DNA of 27,226 bases from Perkinsus marinus ATCC 50983 (lineage: Eukaryota; Perkinsozoa; Perkinsida; Perkinsidae): contig NW_003217134.1 in NCBI RefSeq assembly GCF_000006405.1, positions 86,550-113,775 of the forward strand. The letters run 5' to 3'. The notes under the pieces were generated by a model that saw only the letters and a program-made list of their open reading frames with translations, made no database searches and was not told the origin of the DNA. Positions 16,998-27,226 of this stretch are shown in pieces. The stretch's first letter is position 1. Every line of letters starts with the position of its first letter. Position numbers and translations under genes: made by a program.

Positions 16998-17695
16998 TCA
17001 GCCTCCTTCAACTGCGTTATCCTGAAATGGACCATATACGCTGATATTGGCGAGAACACAGTCAGTGACTACCCCTCCCGCGTCCGTATGTGAATTCCCA
17101 TCTGAATAACAACATTCACAGCGAAGACCATCTGAAGAGAATGCTCACCAATGATGGTCGACTGAGCTCCCATAGACTTGAAGAGTAGTATTGTGTTGCC
17201 GGAGTTGATGTCATCGAATAAAACCTGCGTCGCGAAATGATTGTAAAAAATTCAAAACCCCAATTCCTCACCGCGTGGTTTCTCTCATGGGCTATCGAGC
17301 CCCCAAAAGACTTACCAACCACACAGTGCCATGGCCCCTACAAACGAGCGCTCAACAAAGGTACTACGACTGGGACGAGTGACACCTTGCCGGGTATGAT
17401 ATTGAACTCTGGGTCCTGGTCCATGGTCGTCTTGATACTCTCAGCAACTTCTTTTGACAACTTGTGCTTGCCTAGAGCTTCCGCCACCACTGAATTGGTA
17501 GAAATAAACGGATGTACAAGATGACATCCCTACGGATTCGAATCTTATTCGTCTGCTCATCATCAAAGTCACATTGCTTCATACGAATCCTGATCGACCA
17601 GAAACATCTCTGATGAGCGCTGACTGTGGATATTACGGAGGTAAACTCTCGAGCTGCCTCTTGAGGGCCGCCTCTTCCTCGTCGATATCGGACAT
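16998..17695 (-). CDS. DYNLL: LC8-type dynein light chain with C-terminal extension
   Basis: LC8 is a small homodimeric hub that binds dynein intermediate chain and many partners. Six exons on the minus strand (17695-17637, 17589-17534, 17489-17386, 17337-17272, 17224-17149, 17101-16998) join in phase across introns of 44-48 nt and give 154 aa; canonical LC8 is about 89 aa. The core is recognisable as ILVAEALGKHKLSKEVAESI, then PWHCVVGKSFGGSIAHERNHAV and DINSGNTILLFKSMG. This parallels the WHCIVGRNFGS and ILLFKSG strands of the family. The N-terminus is acidic (MSDIDEEEAALKRQLE). The last exon adds about 44 residues (DGNSHTDAGGVVTDCVLANI...) absent from typical LC8. If the last splice is not used, the protein ends with a different tail, so the extension is the least certain part. 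Confidence 0.85.
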
Positions 17696-17909
17696 TGCGG
17701 CAAATAGGAGCTGAAGATCCCTTGTGGAATTAACAACACGACGATGTCAATAGACGATGGCAGAAAACAACAGCAATACATCATGCATTTGGGATGGGAA
17801 ACCTTCATTGTGTGTATACCGAACTTGATCATAGCTCATAAGGTCCATATTGTCAACCCCGCAATATGCTCGACGATATGTCGGACACATCTTGATGGTG
17901 ATGACATAC

Positions 17910-18099
17910 CGTTACGGGAAGATGGAAATCTCGATCGACCTACTATTCTGAGAATGCTAGGGATGATAACGGAAGATTCACCATCTATAGGAAGGATGAT
18001 CTCCAAGTTGGCATCTCTAATGGCCCCCACGTTTCCGTCTATGACAACAACTGATGCATGACCACTCCTCCTCAGTAGCCACAGTACACTAAGAGATGC
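17910..18099 (-). CDS. unrecognised exon with coding character
   Basis: A 190-nt open stretch lies between a CAGTAG acceptor and a GTATGT donor. It reads ASLSVLWLLRRSGHASVVV, IDGNVGAIRDANLEIILPID, GESSVIIPSILRIVGRSRF. The composition is protein-like and the ends have good splice signals. It lies upstream of LC8 on the same strand and could be part of a separate gene or an LC8 5' exon. I recognise no family. Confidence 0.4.
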
Positions 18100-18297
18100 C
18101 TACTGCTATCGAGACGATGGGGCCTGGGACTCAACGTCTCTTATCGGAGGGAGAATAGCTCGATTGAGCGTTCACTCGGAGTTATGATCACTACTGTGGT
18201 GATTATACCTCGACCGAGTGATATATAATAAAAGGTTTATACAGCGCCTTGAAATTAACCAATGAGAACATGATCGTAATGACCTACACTAGTCGAG

Positions 18298-18800
18298 TTA
18301 GAAACATCTTACGTGCCTCAGACTGGCGAACTTATAATATCGTGTGCAGGTCAGTAGCCTATCCCCTCCACCTTGGAACCCCTCCACAGGCGTTTACACT
18401 CATCATCAGCACGCTCTTCCAAACGTGGTGTAGTAACAGGCTCCTTCTCGGTCTCCTTCAACCGAGCTCCTGCCTCTGCCGTGCTGCACCGAGGGCTCTA
18501 CTCCGCCATTTTTCTACCTCTACCCTTTAAAAAGGCTATTCCTCCTCAGTGGTCGCCTCCGACCATACCAACTCGTACTTTATACCATTATTTTTAGTCT
18601 CTTTCCACTGAGCCAGTCGGATGTCCTCCACCTCCTTATGATCATCACCACACTGTATAGTCTCATAGAGCCGCCTTGCCACACCTTGTGAAGGCCCCTT
18701 CCCTGCATAGTAATACAGACTGTCACTAATTTTACTACACCAGCTCCTGCCACACCATAGCATCATCCCAAGGCTTTGACTCGACCCTTGGTACATGCCA
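18298..18800 (-). CDS. unrecognised multi-exon gene, 5' end not found
   Basis: Exons 18800-18741, 18697-18569 and 18497-18372, with a last short exon from 18330, join in phase 0 through introns of 43, 71 and 41 nt. They read WHVPRVESKPWDDAMVWQEL, GPSQGVARRLYETIQ, DDHKEVEDIRLAQWKETKNN, then ARLKETEKEPVTTPRLEER and ADDECKRLWRGSK. The product is hydrophilic and charged with no membrane segment. I recognise no domain. The first exon shown begins after a CTTGCAG acceptor, so more 5' exons exist, possibly near 18890 (SVDPVVYGSW). The C-terminus ends at 18298 or, with one more intron, near 18205. Confidence 0.55.
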
Positions 18801-19400
18801 CTGCAAGGAAAGACACACCAGTAGGAGCATTTACTCCAAGATCCATAGACAACAGGATCGACACTACGTCGAGCTAGCCTTGCCGACCCTCTTGTAGGAC
18901 CTACTGCTTGTATAACTGCTAACTACTAGTAGTAAGGTCCCTCTCATATCGGCTCAGTATTGCTTCAAGACTTCGTATGCCCGCTGAGGCACATGAGTTC
19001 ATGAATGCTGAAGTCACTACCCCTACGAAGTGGCAATCTACCCCCACAAGGTGGTGAGTGAGATGAGATATATACCATTATAATAGAGGTCACTGTCACC
19101 CTCATAGGATCAACAGTCTTCCTCAATACCTTCGTGATAGAATCTTCTAGGTCGACTATAGATGGGGAATGCTTCCGTTGTTGTTGTGGTAGAGATATCC
19201 AACAAGTTGCTCTGTGAGCGTATTCCGAGTATGTCTAGTGAGCCATATCTAAGGGTATGACAATGCACATCGCTTGCCCATGGACTACTACTCTGCCGTT
19301 TGTCACCCGCTTGAGGAGCGCTGCGGCTTTTCCCCCTTACTATGGGGAGGCCTGTAACATTAAGAAACGATGTTTCAACCAGGAAATAGTGATGCGAGTA
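18801..19400. other. no gene resolved
   Basis: It probably contains 5' exons of the minus-strand gene ending at 18298, but no exon could be joined with confidence. No repeat of family R or P is seen. Confidence 0.3.
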
Positions 19401-20035
19401 TCAAAACAAATTTCCATGTGCGCCCAAAGTTGAATCTATCTGCGTTGTAGCAAACTGAGTAATCTCAAGATGGTTCAAGACTAGCAAGATTCGCCTCTCG
19501 TGTAACACGCAGAAGCAGAAGAAACGTCTGATTTCTTCTAATGCCAGAGTTCTACATTTAACTGACTGGTTAACGTAGATGAACATACTTGGAGATGGCG
19601 TATAATCTACCTTGTCAGATGTGTATGATTTTGTTCCTTTAACAAGAGCAACGTGGATTCCAACCATACGGGCGCTCTTGGAGCTCAGGAGGGGTCTGTT
19701 GAACTCGCCGATCAAATTTGATATAGGAAGACGATGAACTTCGGCTCACAATGTCAACCTCGAGCGTATTACTGTCACTTGCATGGTAACTCGTCGCACC
19801 TATACGGGAGAAGGTGTAGTAGTTTTCAGTTCACTTTTGCCACAGGATGACTGGTCGGCTGATTCCACGTGTCCAGACTTCGTCCCTTTTCCCAGAGTCT
19901 GATGCTTGCAATATCGTATACGACTTGTTATCATCCACATGGCCAGGTGGTAACTTTACACGCCGAGTTATGATCCCAAATAAACCAATAAATGTCCTTG
20001 TTAATGAGTATGGAAATATCAGCCTCTAACAAGAA
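19401..20035 (-). CDS. candidate multi-exon gene, unrecognised
   Basis: Minus-strand segments with clear protein character lie in order: after a TTGTTAG acceptor near 20028, TFIGLFGIITRRVKLPPGH and DDNKSYTILQASDSGKRDEV; then ATSYHASDSNTLEVDIVSR, SSSSSYIKFDRRVQQTPPEL; then TKSYTSDKVDYTPSPSMFIY. The first two share a frame broken by one TGA at about 19831. A 70-nt intron with a GTGGAA donor and CGTATAG acceptor would remove it and keep phase. Exon ends further down are uncertain. More 5' coding sequence may lie at 20055-20240 (VSELRSDSTALPTTENIIL). Secreted-protein style is possible, but no signal peptide was found. Confidence 0.4.
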
Positions 20036-20517
20036 GCTTATAGCCCACACTTACAACTTCCAAAATTATGTTTTCAGTCGTTGGTAAAGCCGTGGAGTCA
20101 CTCCGTAGTTCCGAAACCCCTCATCCTTTGGGGCGACCCTGGCAACCCTTTATTCCGATCAATTTTTGGTATGTCAATTCACGGCTATACACACTCAGTC
20201 CGACCCTGTTGATTTGCTGCTTTACGCAAGAGGAGACAGCATATAACATATATTGATCTTGAACCCCCCCCATGCTTCTTGATAACCACTCATTTCTCTC
20301 CTGCCAGATTATATTCTCTTTGCGTTAGTTACAAAACTCGGCTGAACAAGAACAGTGAGCATCAGAAACTCTCATCAGAAACATGGGCATTTGAATAATC
20401 AGCATGCAGTGGCGAGTCGGGTGGAATCACTGCTCTGTCGTTCGTTATCTAAACGCATGGGAGTACCAATAAATACAGCGTCTACTCGAGCTGATGACAA
20501 GACGCACCTCCAAGCTA
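20036..20517. other. no gene resolved; possible 5' exons of the preceding minus-strand gene
   Basis: Minus-strand frames near 20055-20200 look partly coding but do not join unambiguously. The remainder up to the RAP gene stop at 20518 shows nothing I can name. Confidence 0.3.
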
Positions 20518-23288
20518 TTAGAATACTGCTCTAACAGGGGTGAATCGGTCTGATGAGAAAACGATCAATATTGGCTTACATAGACTCCCAAGGCCTACTA
20601 TGTATCCTGTTAGGAGTCTAGCGATGAATGGTACCAATTCCTTTCTCTGTCTAGCTCGGACCAGTTCCAATCGTCGTACTACGACCAGTCTAGTGATACC
20701 TTCTTCCGGGTGACTCAATAGTTGCCTCCGTTGGACTAGTCCTCGGCCTGTTGGTCTACCCCCAGGATAAGTAGACTCATCCATAACTATTCCAATACCA
20801 TGTGTCGGTAGTTTAGCAAGTATGACCTGATTGATAGTGAGCCGAGAGTATACATGAGCATTTACTACATAAGAGCCGCCCAGCTGAGGCGAATCCGGTT
20901 GATGAGGTATCCCTAGATAGGACAATGCATCAGATATCCAACGACTGTACTTAGTGCCTGCCAGAGCACATTGCAATGCTTACCTTATCAACCTCCCACC
21001 TGTTGATATAGTAGCATCACTAGAACAATGCATGCCAACATGAAGATACAGTTGCTGTAAACGTTGGCCATCCACAGGGCACCCTACATCAGCCTTGAAC
21101 TTATCCAACACTACTGCCACTATAGAGGCAGGAGTATGAGCATCTCGCACTAGACGAGACCACATGCCATGTAAGGTGGAGGCTGATGCTAGGTGCTGGG
21201 GTATATTGGAGGAGTCCACACCCAACTCTGCCATAGCCGCCAATGCTCTCTCTCTATCCACTAAGCCTATATCCGACCAGTTGGCTTCTATATTGGTGAT
21301 AATAGCAGATATAGTACTGTTAGGATCCATGTGTACATAGCTGAGAGCCTCTAGCAGTGCGACTGGGTCCTCCTCAAGACCAATCCTCTCCACTGCAGTC
21401 TCGAGGGCCTGCACTCCATACTTAGTATGTAGGTGGTCCATGGTGTCACTGCTACTCAGCTCACCCACCGCATATAACAACTCATGGAGCTCCTCAGTGC
21501 TCCGACTCATCCTCACTAAATTCGGCACTTGTTTACGCACAAGATGGCCTCTCTCACGGCCAAGCAGTTTGAGATAAGTAGTAGCCACCACCGCTCCAGT
21601 AGGACGTGGAAAACGGTAGTCGTCAGTGACCTTATCATCGATCGCCCTTAGTAGTGCACTATCGTCTGGGCATACAGCTAGCAGCTTCAACAGGTCTTGT
21701 ACTGACAGACTGGGAGCATTATCTCTCGCCTTAGTGAAGACCGCTTTAGAGCTGCGGTCCATCATAGTACCATTGAGAGTAGCAGTTGGTAGTAAGGCTA
21801 CATACTGTTGAGGCTTGAAGGCATACAGCCTCTCCTCGCACAACTGTAGGAGGGAGGCAGTTACCTCCACCACCCCACTGGTCTTGGGCAACTTATGCAG
21901 GGCTATAGAGCACCTCACTAGCTGACTTGGCGACAGAGTTAGCCTTATTTCGCTGAGACGGTCCAACACACTAGTGATGATATCAGCATTTGGTAGAGGC
22001 AAACCCTCCGTTGAAGTAGTAGCAGCTAGACCTTCTATAACAGCACTGATCTCGTTACCATTGAGTTGTTGTGGTTTGATATGCTGTATCAGCTCCTTTC
22101 GGAGTTCTCTCGACACAGCCTTATCCTTGACACACCGCGCTGTACTGTGTAACAGTGATGCTACCTCCCTAGGGGGCAGCTGGGCCAGGTCACCCAAGGC
22201 ACGGCGTATCTTAGTCTTCACGATATCACCATTCAACTTCACATTGAGTTTGGATAATGACCATAAGACACCAACCAGCTGAGTAGGCTGTAGAGTGTCA
22301 ACACGGCTGAGGAGGTCATCAAGCATGATGGCAGTAGAAGGACGATGTAAGACACCAGAAGTGGCCATACCCGATAGAGCTACACATATCTCCTTATTGC
22401 TGAGGCCATTGCCGACTACAAGCCGACCTGCTAACGACTCCACTGTGTCATGGAGGTCCAACCATCCACTCGGCGGCCGGCGGCCCGATACACCATTAAT
22501 CAGCTTACTCACCGCACATAAGGCTACACATGCAGACGAGCCGGTGAGCGCTTCTTGAAGCCCTACGGTATCCTCCAGCGCTGCTCGAGATAGCAATGCA
22601 CCCACGAGCTGGGTGAGGAGGATGTCCGTTGTTAATGGCCGTACTTGGCTCATCCCCAACAGAGTACGTGCTACCTCCTTAGGGGTTAACGCACTAACCT
22701 CATCAGTGAGAAGCTTGAGGAGCTCACCAAAGCCTGGCCAAGATGCGCTATTGGTCCTTACCACACACCATAGTACTCGGGATAAATCACTAGCAGTGAG
22801 TGAGGGTAAGTCTATGGCATTGAGGATGGCTAATGGCAACTGCCGACCATCTGTGGCTAATTTGTGTAGCCGATCAACTACAGCATTGGAGGCGACCCGA
22901 CGAGGCTCGGGGTGCGGGGACGAGGACGGCCCAGTAGTTCCTCGAGTACCCTTCTCAGGAAAGTTAGCTCTACGGAATTGGAATGCTTGTCGGGAGGGGG
23001 ATGTGTGTAAGTCATCCTGGAGCCTATCTGGTATGGGCACCTCCAGGGGTATGGGCTTTTGATCGACGCTATTCTGAAGCAAAGGTGTATGGCAAGTATG
23101 ACCACACCCAGAGCTACTGGTTGAGTATGGACAGTATCATGCTCCTCGCTGACAGGCTTAGAATTGCTCTCCTGAGTGTCCTCCCCTATTGGAGCTGCCA
23201 CGGCCGCAGTAGCCTCCTGCTGTTTGAGTTTCAGACGCACCTTCCTCGACCGTTCATTCTCGACACTGATTGGTGATTGGATATGCAT
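20518..23288 (-). CDS. RAP-domain RNA-binding protein with helical repeats
   Basis: RAP proteins are organellar RNA-binding factors that are expanded in apicomplexans and relatives; many act on mitochondrial rRNA fragments or mRNAs. Exons 23288-23118, 23073-21000 and 20957-20518 join in phase through introns of 44 and 42 nt, giving 894 aa. The long middle is built of degenerate helical repeats of about 35-40 residues whose first helix reads like LTPKEVARTLLGMS, LSNKEICVALSGMA, LQPTQLVGVLWSLSKL, LPPREVASLLHSTA and LSPSQLVRCSIALHKL. These resemble OPR/FAST-type repeats. The RAP domain is at about residues 803-864: GIGIVMDESTY, GRGLVQRRQLL, then LVVVRRLELVRARQRKELV. The chosen ATG at 23288 opens exon 1; the frame also stays open from 23082 without an ATG, and the 44-nt intron explains that. 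The targeting signal is not obvious. Confidence 0.88.
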
Positions 23289-23593
23289 TGGGTGTTGCAG
23301 TGATATTACACTTTATCAATAGACTGTTTGGCTAGTGATATTGCATCCTCGTCCATGACGTACATACGGTTATCTAGTATATGTTCTCTCGTCACTGAAT
23401 ACCTAGATAGTATTATCAAGTATAGCGCATGCCTATATACAGGTAGAAGCTAACGATTAGAAGGCCGTCTACTATTGTAACGGAGTGGCCCTGGCGTACA
23501 GTCAATCTACTGAGATCTCAGTCTGGTGAGCCAATGCGGAATTTTGAGGTTGAATATTCGTCTTTTGGAGCATAGACCAGACTAAGGTGAGTA
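23289..23593. other. intergenic between two minus-strand genes
   Basis: The upstream flank of the RAP gene and downstream flank of the 91-aa gene. I see no gene or repeat. Confidence 0.4.
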
Positions 23594-23932
23594 TTACCTG
23601 CTCTTCCGTTTCTCAGCATCAATAGCCCGCTGCACCCCAGCTCTCTCCTTCTCATCGTAGGTCTGTACACTTCTTCCTACCTGGTATTTAGTCTTCTTTA
23701 GAATCGCTGTTGCCGTATCAGCCCTATAGTGAGCAACATATACCATGGCATACTGCTATCACTACCGTTCAAAATGCTCCAACCGCTTGAGCTTCCTCCC
23801 TGAATCCTCCCTTACTATCGACGATGAATTCCTCAATAGCGGTGCGGCATCCATATCTGGACCTGTACAGGCCTCGGCTATAGCTACTGGTGATAGACTA
23901 CTGACCAGTAGTATGCTGGGCCTGAACCTCAT
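23594..23932 (-). CDS. small protein with signal peptide, 91 aa
   Basis: The start at 23932 opens a probable signal peptide (MRFRPSILLVSSLSPVAIAEA). Exon 1 (23932-23816) joins exon 2 (23752-23594) in phase 0 across a 63-nt intron with a GTAAGG donor and TAGCAG acceptor. The mature part is basic and helical: YAMVYVAHYRADTATAILKK, QTYDEKERAGVQRAIDAEK, ending KRKSR. A single Cys follows the probable cleavage site. The N-terminus could instead be a mitochondrial or plastid leader. No family recognised. The gene lies 305 bp upstream of the RAP gene on the same strand. Confidence 0.6.
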
Positions 23933-24517
23933 CGAAGGAGTCCTCCCAATGGTGATGTTGTGGCCTTCGGGACGCCAATGTTGTCTTCAGTCTGCGGTGT
24001 ATACTGTGGAAAACTGACTGTCTAGGACCAAGCATTGTTAGAAGTGAAATCTGAATGACGACAGTATTAGAATATCTTGTTCATCTACCCCTAATGGTTC
24101 GAATGAGGGCAACACACTTTGTGGTGAAGTGTTCAATTACTAGTAGGTTAGGCTCATGAACTCAACGTGGAAGAGTATAACTTCTGGCGAGAACGACGTG
24201 GATTCGGCACTTCCGTATTTTTCGTCATCTCAAGATCCCTATCGAAATATCCGGGCTGGATGAAAGTGGTTTGGTGAAGCAAATAACAAGTATAACAGTG
24301 GACTGAATAGAACCACCCTGACTTTAGGGCACAGTTGTACTCCATAGAACCGACTTGTGCATTCACTGCACAATACACTGCGCCGCAAGGTGTCTCGAAG
24401 CTCGAGATCAGCGTTGTGCCATTTATACTGTGAGTCATGATTATTCTGATTGTGTACAGCAGACAAACTCAAGAGCGCCCGTATGATTGGATTTTACATG
24501 TAAAACTCTATCCAGGG
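23933..24517. other. no firm gene; Cys-containing minus-strand frame at 24154-24438
   Basis: A minus-strand frame reads NGTTLISSFETPCGAVYCAV, GSMEYNCALKSGWFYSVHCY and is open for 94 codons. It has coding-like composition with five or more Cys but no signal peptide in frame and no family. It may be an exon of a secreted protein or chance. Confidence 0.25.
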
Positions 24518-24926
24518 TGTAGCGACACGGTTTCCTCCCCTGCAGACTCTCGATTAGAAGCTATCGACGACGGACTCGCGTGCAACCCAACATCGCTTTC
24601 TCTACTAGGACTCGTATCCATATCGGAGTAATAGTGACGGAATAGACCGAAGATTAAGATCCAAATAAGAACCCCTGAAGTACGTAAGATACTCGAAATG
24701 TAACGAGCTGCAAAAATACGGACTTCCCGATTTACGTCACAGATCAGAACCGAATATCGGACGCGTCACAGACATATCTTGTAATCTCGTAAGTTCTTGA
24801 CTATTTCTCAATAAGTCTGAAAATGAGTATACGAAAGAGAAAAGTAGACAGGATCAATCACGAATCCTCGTCTGAATAAGCGACAACCATAGCAGAGTTG
24901 TCAAGCCTCGAGAAATCATCATCACA
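24518..24926 (-). repeat. candidate long terminal repeat of the retroelement
   Basis: On the plus strand the segment starts TGTAGCGACACGG and ends at ...CACA, so as a minus-strand LTR it would run TGTG...CTACA. It directly follows a purine-rich tract (AAAAAGGGGGCG on the minus strand) at the end of the coding frame, the expected polypurine-tract position. The partner LTR lies outside the window, so the boundaries are unproven. Confidence 0.4.
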
Positions 24927-27226
24927 TTATTCGCCCCCTTTTTGCCAAACAATCTTGGCAAAACCATTCATCCGCCAAAATCGCATCTGAGTCCTCGCTC
25001 AAACCAAGACAGGAAATATGGAACCATTGATTACAGCCATCGCAGGCAACCATAACCATATCATCACGAAGATCTTGGCAGAGTGGACAGACATTGGACT
25101 CCGGATTCGCAGGACCATCGTATTTCCGCAAGCGACTTGCATGGAATACTGCACTGCGTCCTTGACCAGTAGAAGTTAAACTTAGATGATAGCATTGATC
25201 CCCAACAGCCTCGAGCACATAGTAAGGCCCGGACGCACAACCAGAGAGCTTGGACTCTCGGGATCCACCGACCTTACCCGGATTGAAAAGAACAGCCTTG
25301 TCACCAGGCGATAGTCGTTCAGTCGAAGAGCTTAACTTCTTAGACATAGCCACTCGGTTGCGACATTGGAGCCATTCCTCTTCATAGATCTGAAGAAGAT
25401 CGTTACGCTTCCTGACTCGCAACTCCGCTTCTTTCGCCCAGGGCTGATCCTGATCGTCCCAGGAACCGGCCCGACCAGCAGCGACTCGTGCTGCATCAGC
25501 ATGACATCTCGCCAAAGCTTCATAAGCGCCTCCCGTTACCGAGCCGATCTTCCCGGCCAACTGGAACACGATACGCTTACTCAACATCTCAGCCTCCGGG
25601 ACCACCGGAGCTTCACAGCGCTTAACAGATAACTTCTCGTGCTCATCGTCCCAGCACCAAAGATTCCCGAGCCAACGGGTACCTTGGCCATTCGACCATC
25701 TCTCACGCTTCGCATCAGGGCAATTGAAACCGCACAGGTCCCAACCCAGCAAAAGCAACTGTTCGACGACATCAAGCACAGGAGCCTCACCGGCTACTAC
25801 GAAGTCGTCCATGACAACAACAATGGTAGGGTAGACATCGTGACATTGAGCACCTTGCAATACGTCGTAAGCGCAGCGAACGACTTTGCGAATGATACGT
25901 TGAGTACAGTTCAACGCATGCGGACCTACCGCCAGCCCAAAGGCTAGCTTAGAACACTCAAACAACTCCTTACCGACCGATAGGTAGACTGGAGTATGTT
26001 CACCAGTAACCACGTCGATGACCTCGATACCGATAGAATAGAAAGCTTTCTCGAGGTCGTATTGTCGTATCTGCACTCCTTTTCGGAGCACCCCTCTCAA
26101 AACTTGCCCTGCCTTCAACACCGTTGGTTGAACTGCAGACACTGCTGGTGAGTAAAAATTGGCCCCTCTCATATCCGCTACGGGCCGGATACGAGTAGAC
26201 TTCGTCAACTTCTGCTTCACTGGAAAGATCGTCCCGGTTAAATGGGAACGACGTATCCTACGAAGTTCAGACTCGTCTTCCTCGACCTTCTCCCACCAAC
26301 CCCTCTCAGTATACACAGAGCAATGCTGATTGAACTCAGATCGCTCATCCTCGTCGAGCTTCTGTATCATAGAGTTACTACACCAACCTCTCGGAACTTT
26401 GGACGAACCATCTGACGAAGAAGTTTTCGTCGTCCACTTGACCACAAAGGAAAATTCTGGCTTGCCAGATGCCTCACGCTCTCTCTTCAGAGACAACTCG
26501 TACCCATCAGAGATCGTTATACCGCCCAACTCGCTCACTCTGGCGAATAAGGTTCGGAGGAGTTCCTTCTCTCGACCCTTATAATCCTTCCCGTTCTTGT
26601 GTAGCTCAGCTGATGCTCGAGCCAACACCTCATCAACTCGACGATCCAGCACATCTCCTGCTTCAGATGCTGCCGACGATTTCGACGACGGTCGTTGCAG
26701 ACCACTTTCCACAGCCTGTAGGTCACCGTCGTCGGCAATGAACATCTCCTCATTGGTAGAGTAACAGTCGATGATAGCAGTTGAGAGATCGATATCAGCA
26801 GCCATGGCATCAGTAGATCTACTCTCAAACATCTTCTGAAGAGCTATTCGCTCCTCCTTGCTGTCTTGGGGAAAGTCAAGAGTAGCTCCTAGAAGTCGTA
26901 GACCACGCCGCCCTATCAGTGGTTGTGCCAGCTTCTCCACGATGAGGAAAGGAAGGTAGGCAGGCTTGCCATCAATGCATACGTTGGCGAGGATCTCGCC
27001 ACAGGACGGTTCCACCCTAGCATCTGCATAACGGATGGACACTGACGACTGGCCCCTGATCTTTACTGCGGCTCCTCTCTCAATCATACGCTCCGAGTTT
27101 TCACGATCGATCAACGAAGCTGCTGACCCGCTGTCGAGTAGCATTGTCATCTTCTCACCACCCCATTCAAATGAAAGAGTGGGGAGATCATCGTTCTTCC
27201 CAACTGCAACCGAACTCCACCCGGCC
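24922..27226 (-). mobile_element. LTR retroelement pol region, Ty3/gypsy-like, with C-terminal PHD finger
   Basis: A single open frame runs off the right edge of the window, so the 5' part of the element is not seen. Recognisable parts in order on the minus strand are an aspartic protease with the DSGS catalytic motif (about 27130), a reverse transcriptase (about 26250-25650) with YDLEKAFYSI and the MDD catalytic box, and an integrase-C-terminal or SH3-like segment (about 25330-25110). It ends in a C4HC3 PHD finger (25095-24960; CPLCQD, CDGCNQWFH, WFCQDC). The seen part looks whole, with no break noticed, which suggests a recent insertion. Family placement is by overall resemblance of the protease and reverse transcriptase and is uncertain. 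A PHD finger is an unusual end module and may direct integration to modified chromatin. Confidence 0.85.

Noticed and set aside
19829-19831. Single in-frame TGA between two coding-like segments, possible selenocysteine or recoding
   Set aside because: A 70-nt GT-AG intron with compatible phase spans it, and no selenocysteine signal was seen.
21626-23062. Several plus-strand open frames opposite the RAP gene
   Set aside because: They are antisense shadows of a 2-kb exon with clear protein content on the minus strand.
23756-23764. Three consecutive in-frame stops (TAG TGA TAG) inside coding-like minus-strand sequence, suggesting stop read-through
   Set aside because: A 63-nt intron (23815-23753) with a GTAAGG donor and TAGCAG acceptor removes them in phase 0.
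25332-26828. Additional frames on both strands within the retroelement
   Set aside because: They are shadows of the pol frame; none has recognisable content.

Overview
The window looks like nuclear DNA of a protist, most likely an alveolate close to Perkinsus. The evidence is a set of compact genes cut by many 41-58 nt GT-AG introns, standard stop codons, and a gene mix of Sm protein, TLDc protein, YccF-type membrane protein, galactokinase, LC8 dynein light chain and RAP-domain RNA-binding protein. Short secreted proteins, a tRNA-Pro and a PHD-finger LTR retroelement complete the set. The genus is an inference from style, not from a database match. Most genes cannot be seen as long open frames. 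I rebuilt them by joining exons whose phases agree across GT-AG introns.

The left half (about 1.5-12.9 kb) carries plus-strand genes: a 14-exon TLDc-domain gene (about 1547-6633), SmE of the spliceosome (7055-8661), a double-YccF membrane protein (8718 to about 9557) and galactokinase (11167-12913). A minus-strand tRNA-Pro(AGG) at 9808-9879 and a minus-strand DUF202-like fragment (9996-10222) lie between YccF and galactokinase. Introns here fall into two classes: short ones, and long ones that nearly all hold dispersed repeats. Family R (about 80-150 bp, at least ten copies, both orientations) occurs in introns of TLDc, SmE and YccF. Its tail has expanded into a 14-unit, 59-bp tandem array inside one TLDc intron. 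Family P is a fold-back repeat with ends reading TGGAGTTTCACCC (six copies, five intronic).

The right half (13.6-27.2 kb) is almost wholly minus strand: a secreted-protein gene split by a 961-bp terminal-inverted-repeat transposon (13607-15311), an LC8 dynein light chain (16998-17695), several unrecognised multi-exon genes (17910-18099, 18298-18800, about 19401-20035), an 894-aa RAP-domain protein (20518-23288), a 91-aa secreted protein (23594-23932), and an LTR retroelement running off the right edge (about 24518-27226). I did not see families R or P in this half.

The genes are unrelated housekeeping functions with no operon logic. The notable signals are the intron-resident repeat families, which resemble introners, the transposon sitting in frame inside a coding exon, and the strand switch near 13.0-13.6 kb.
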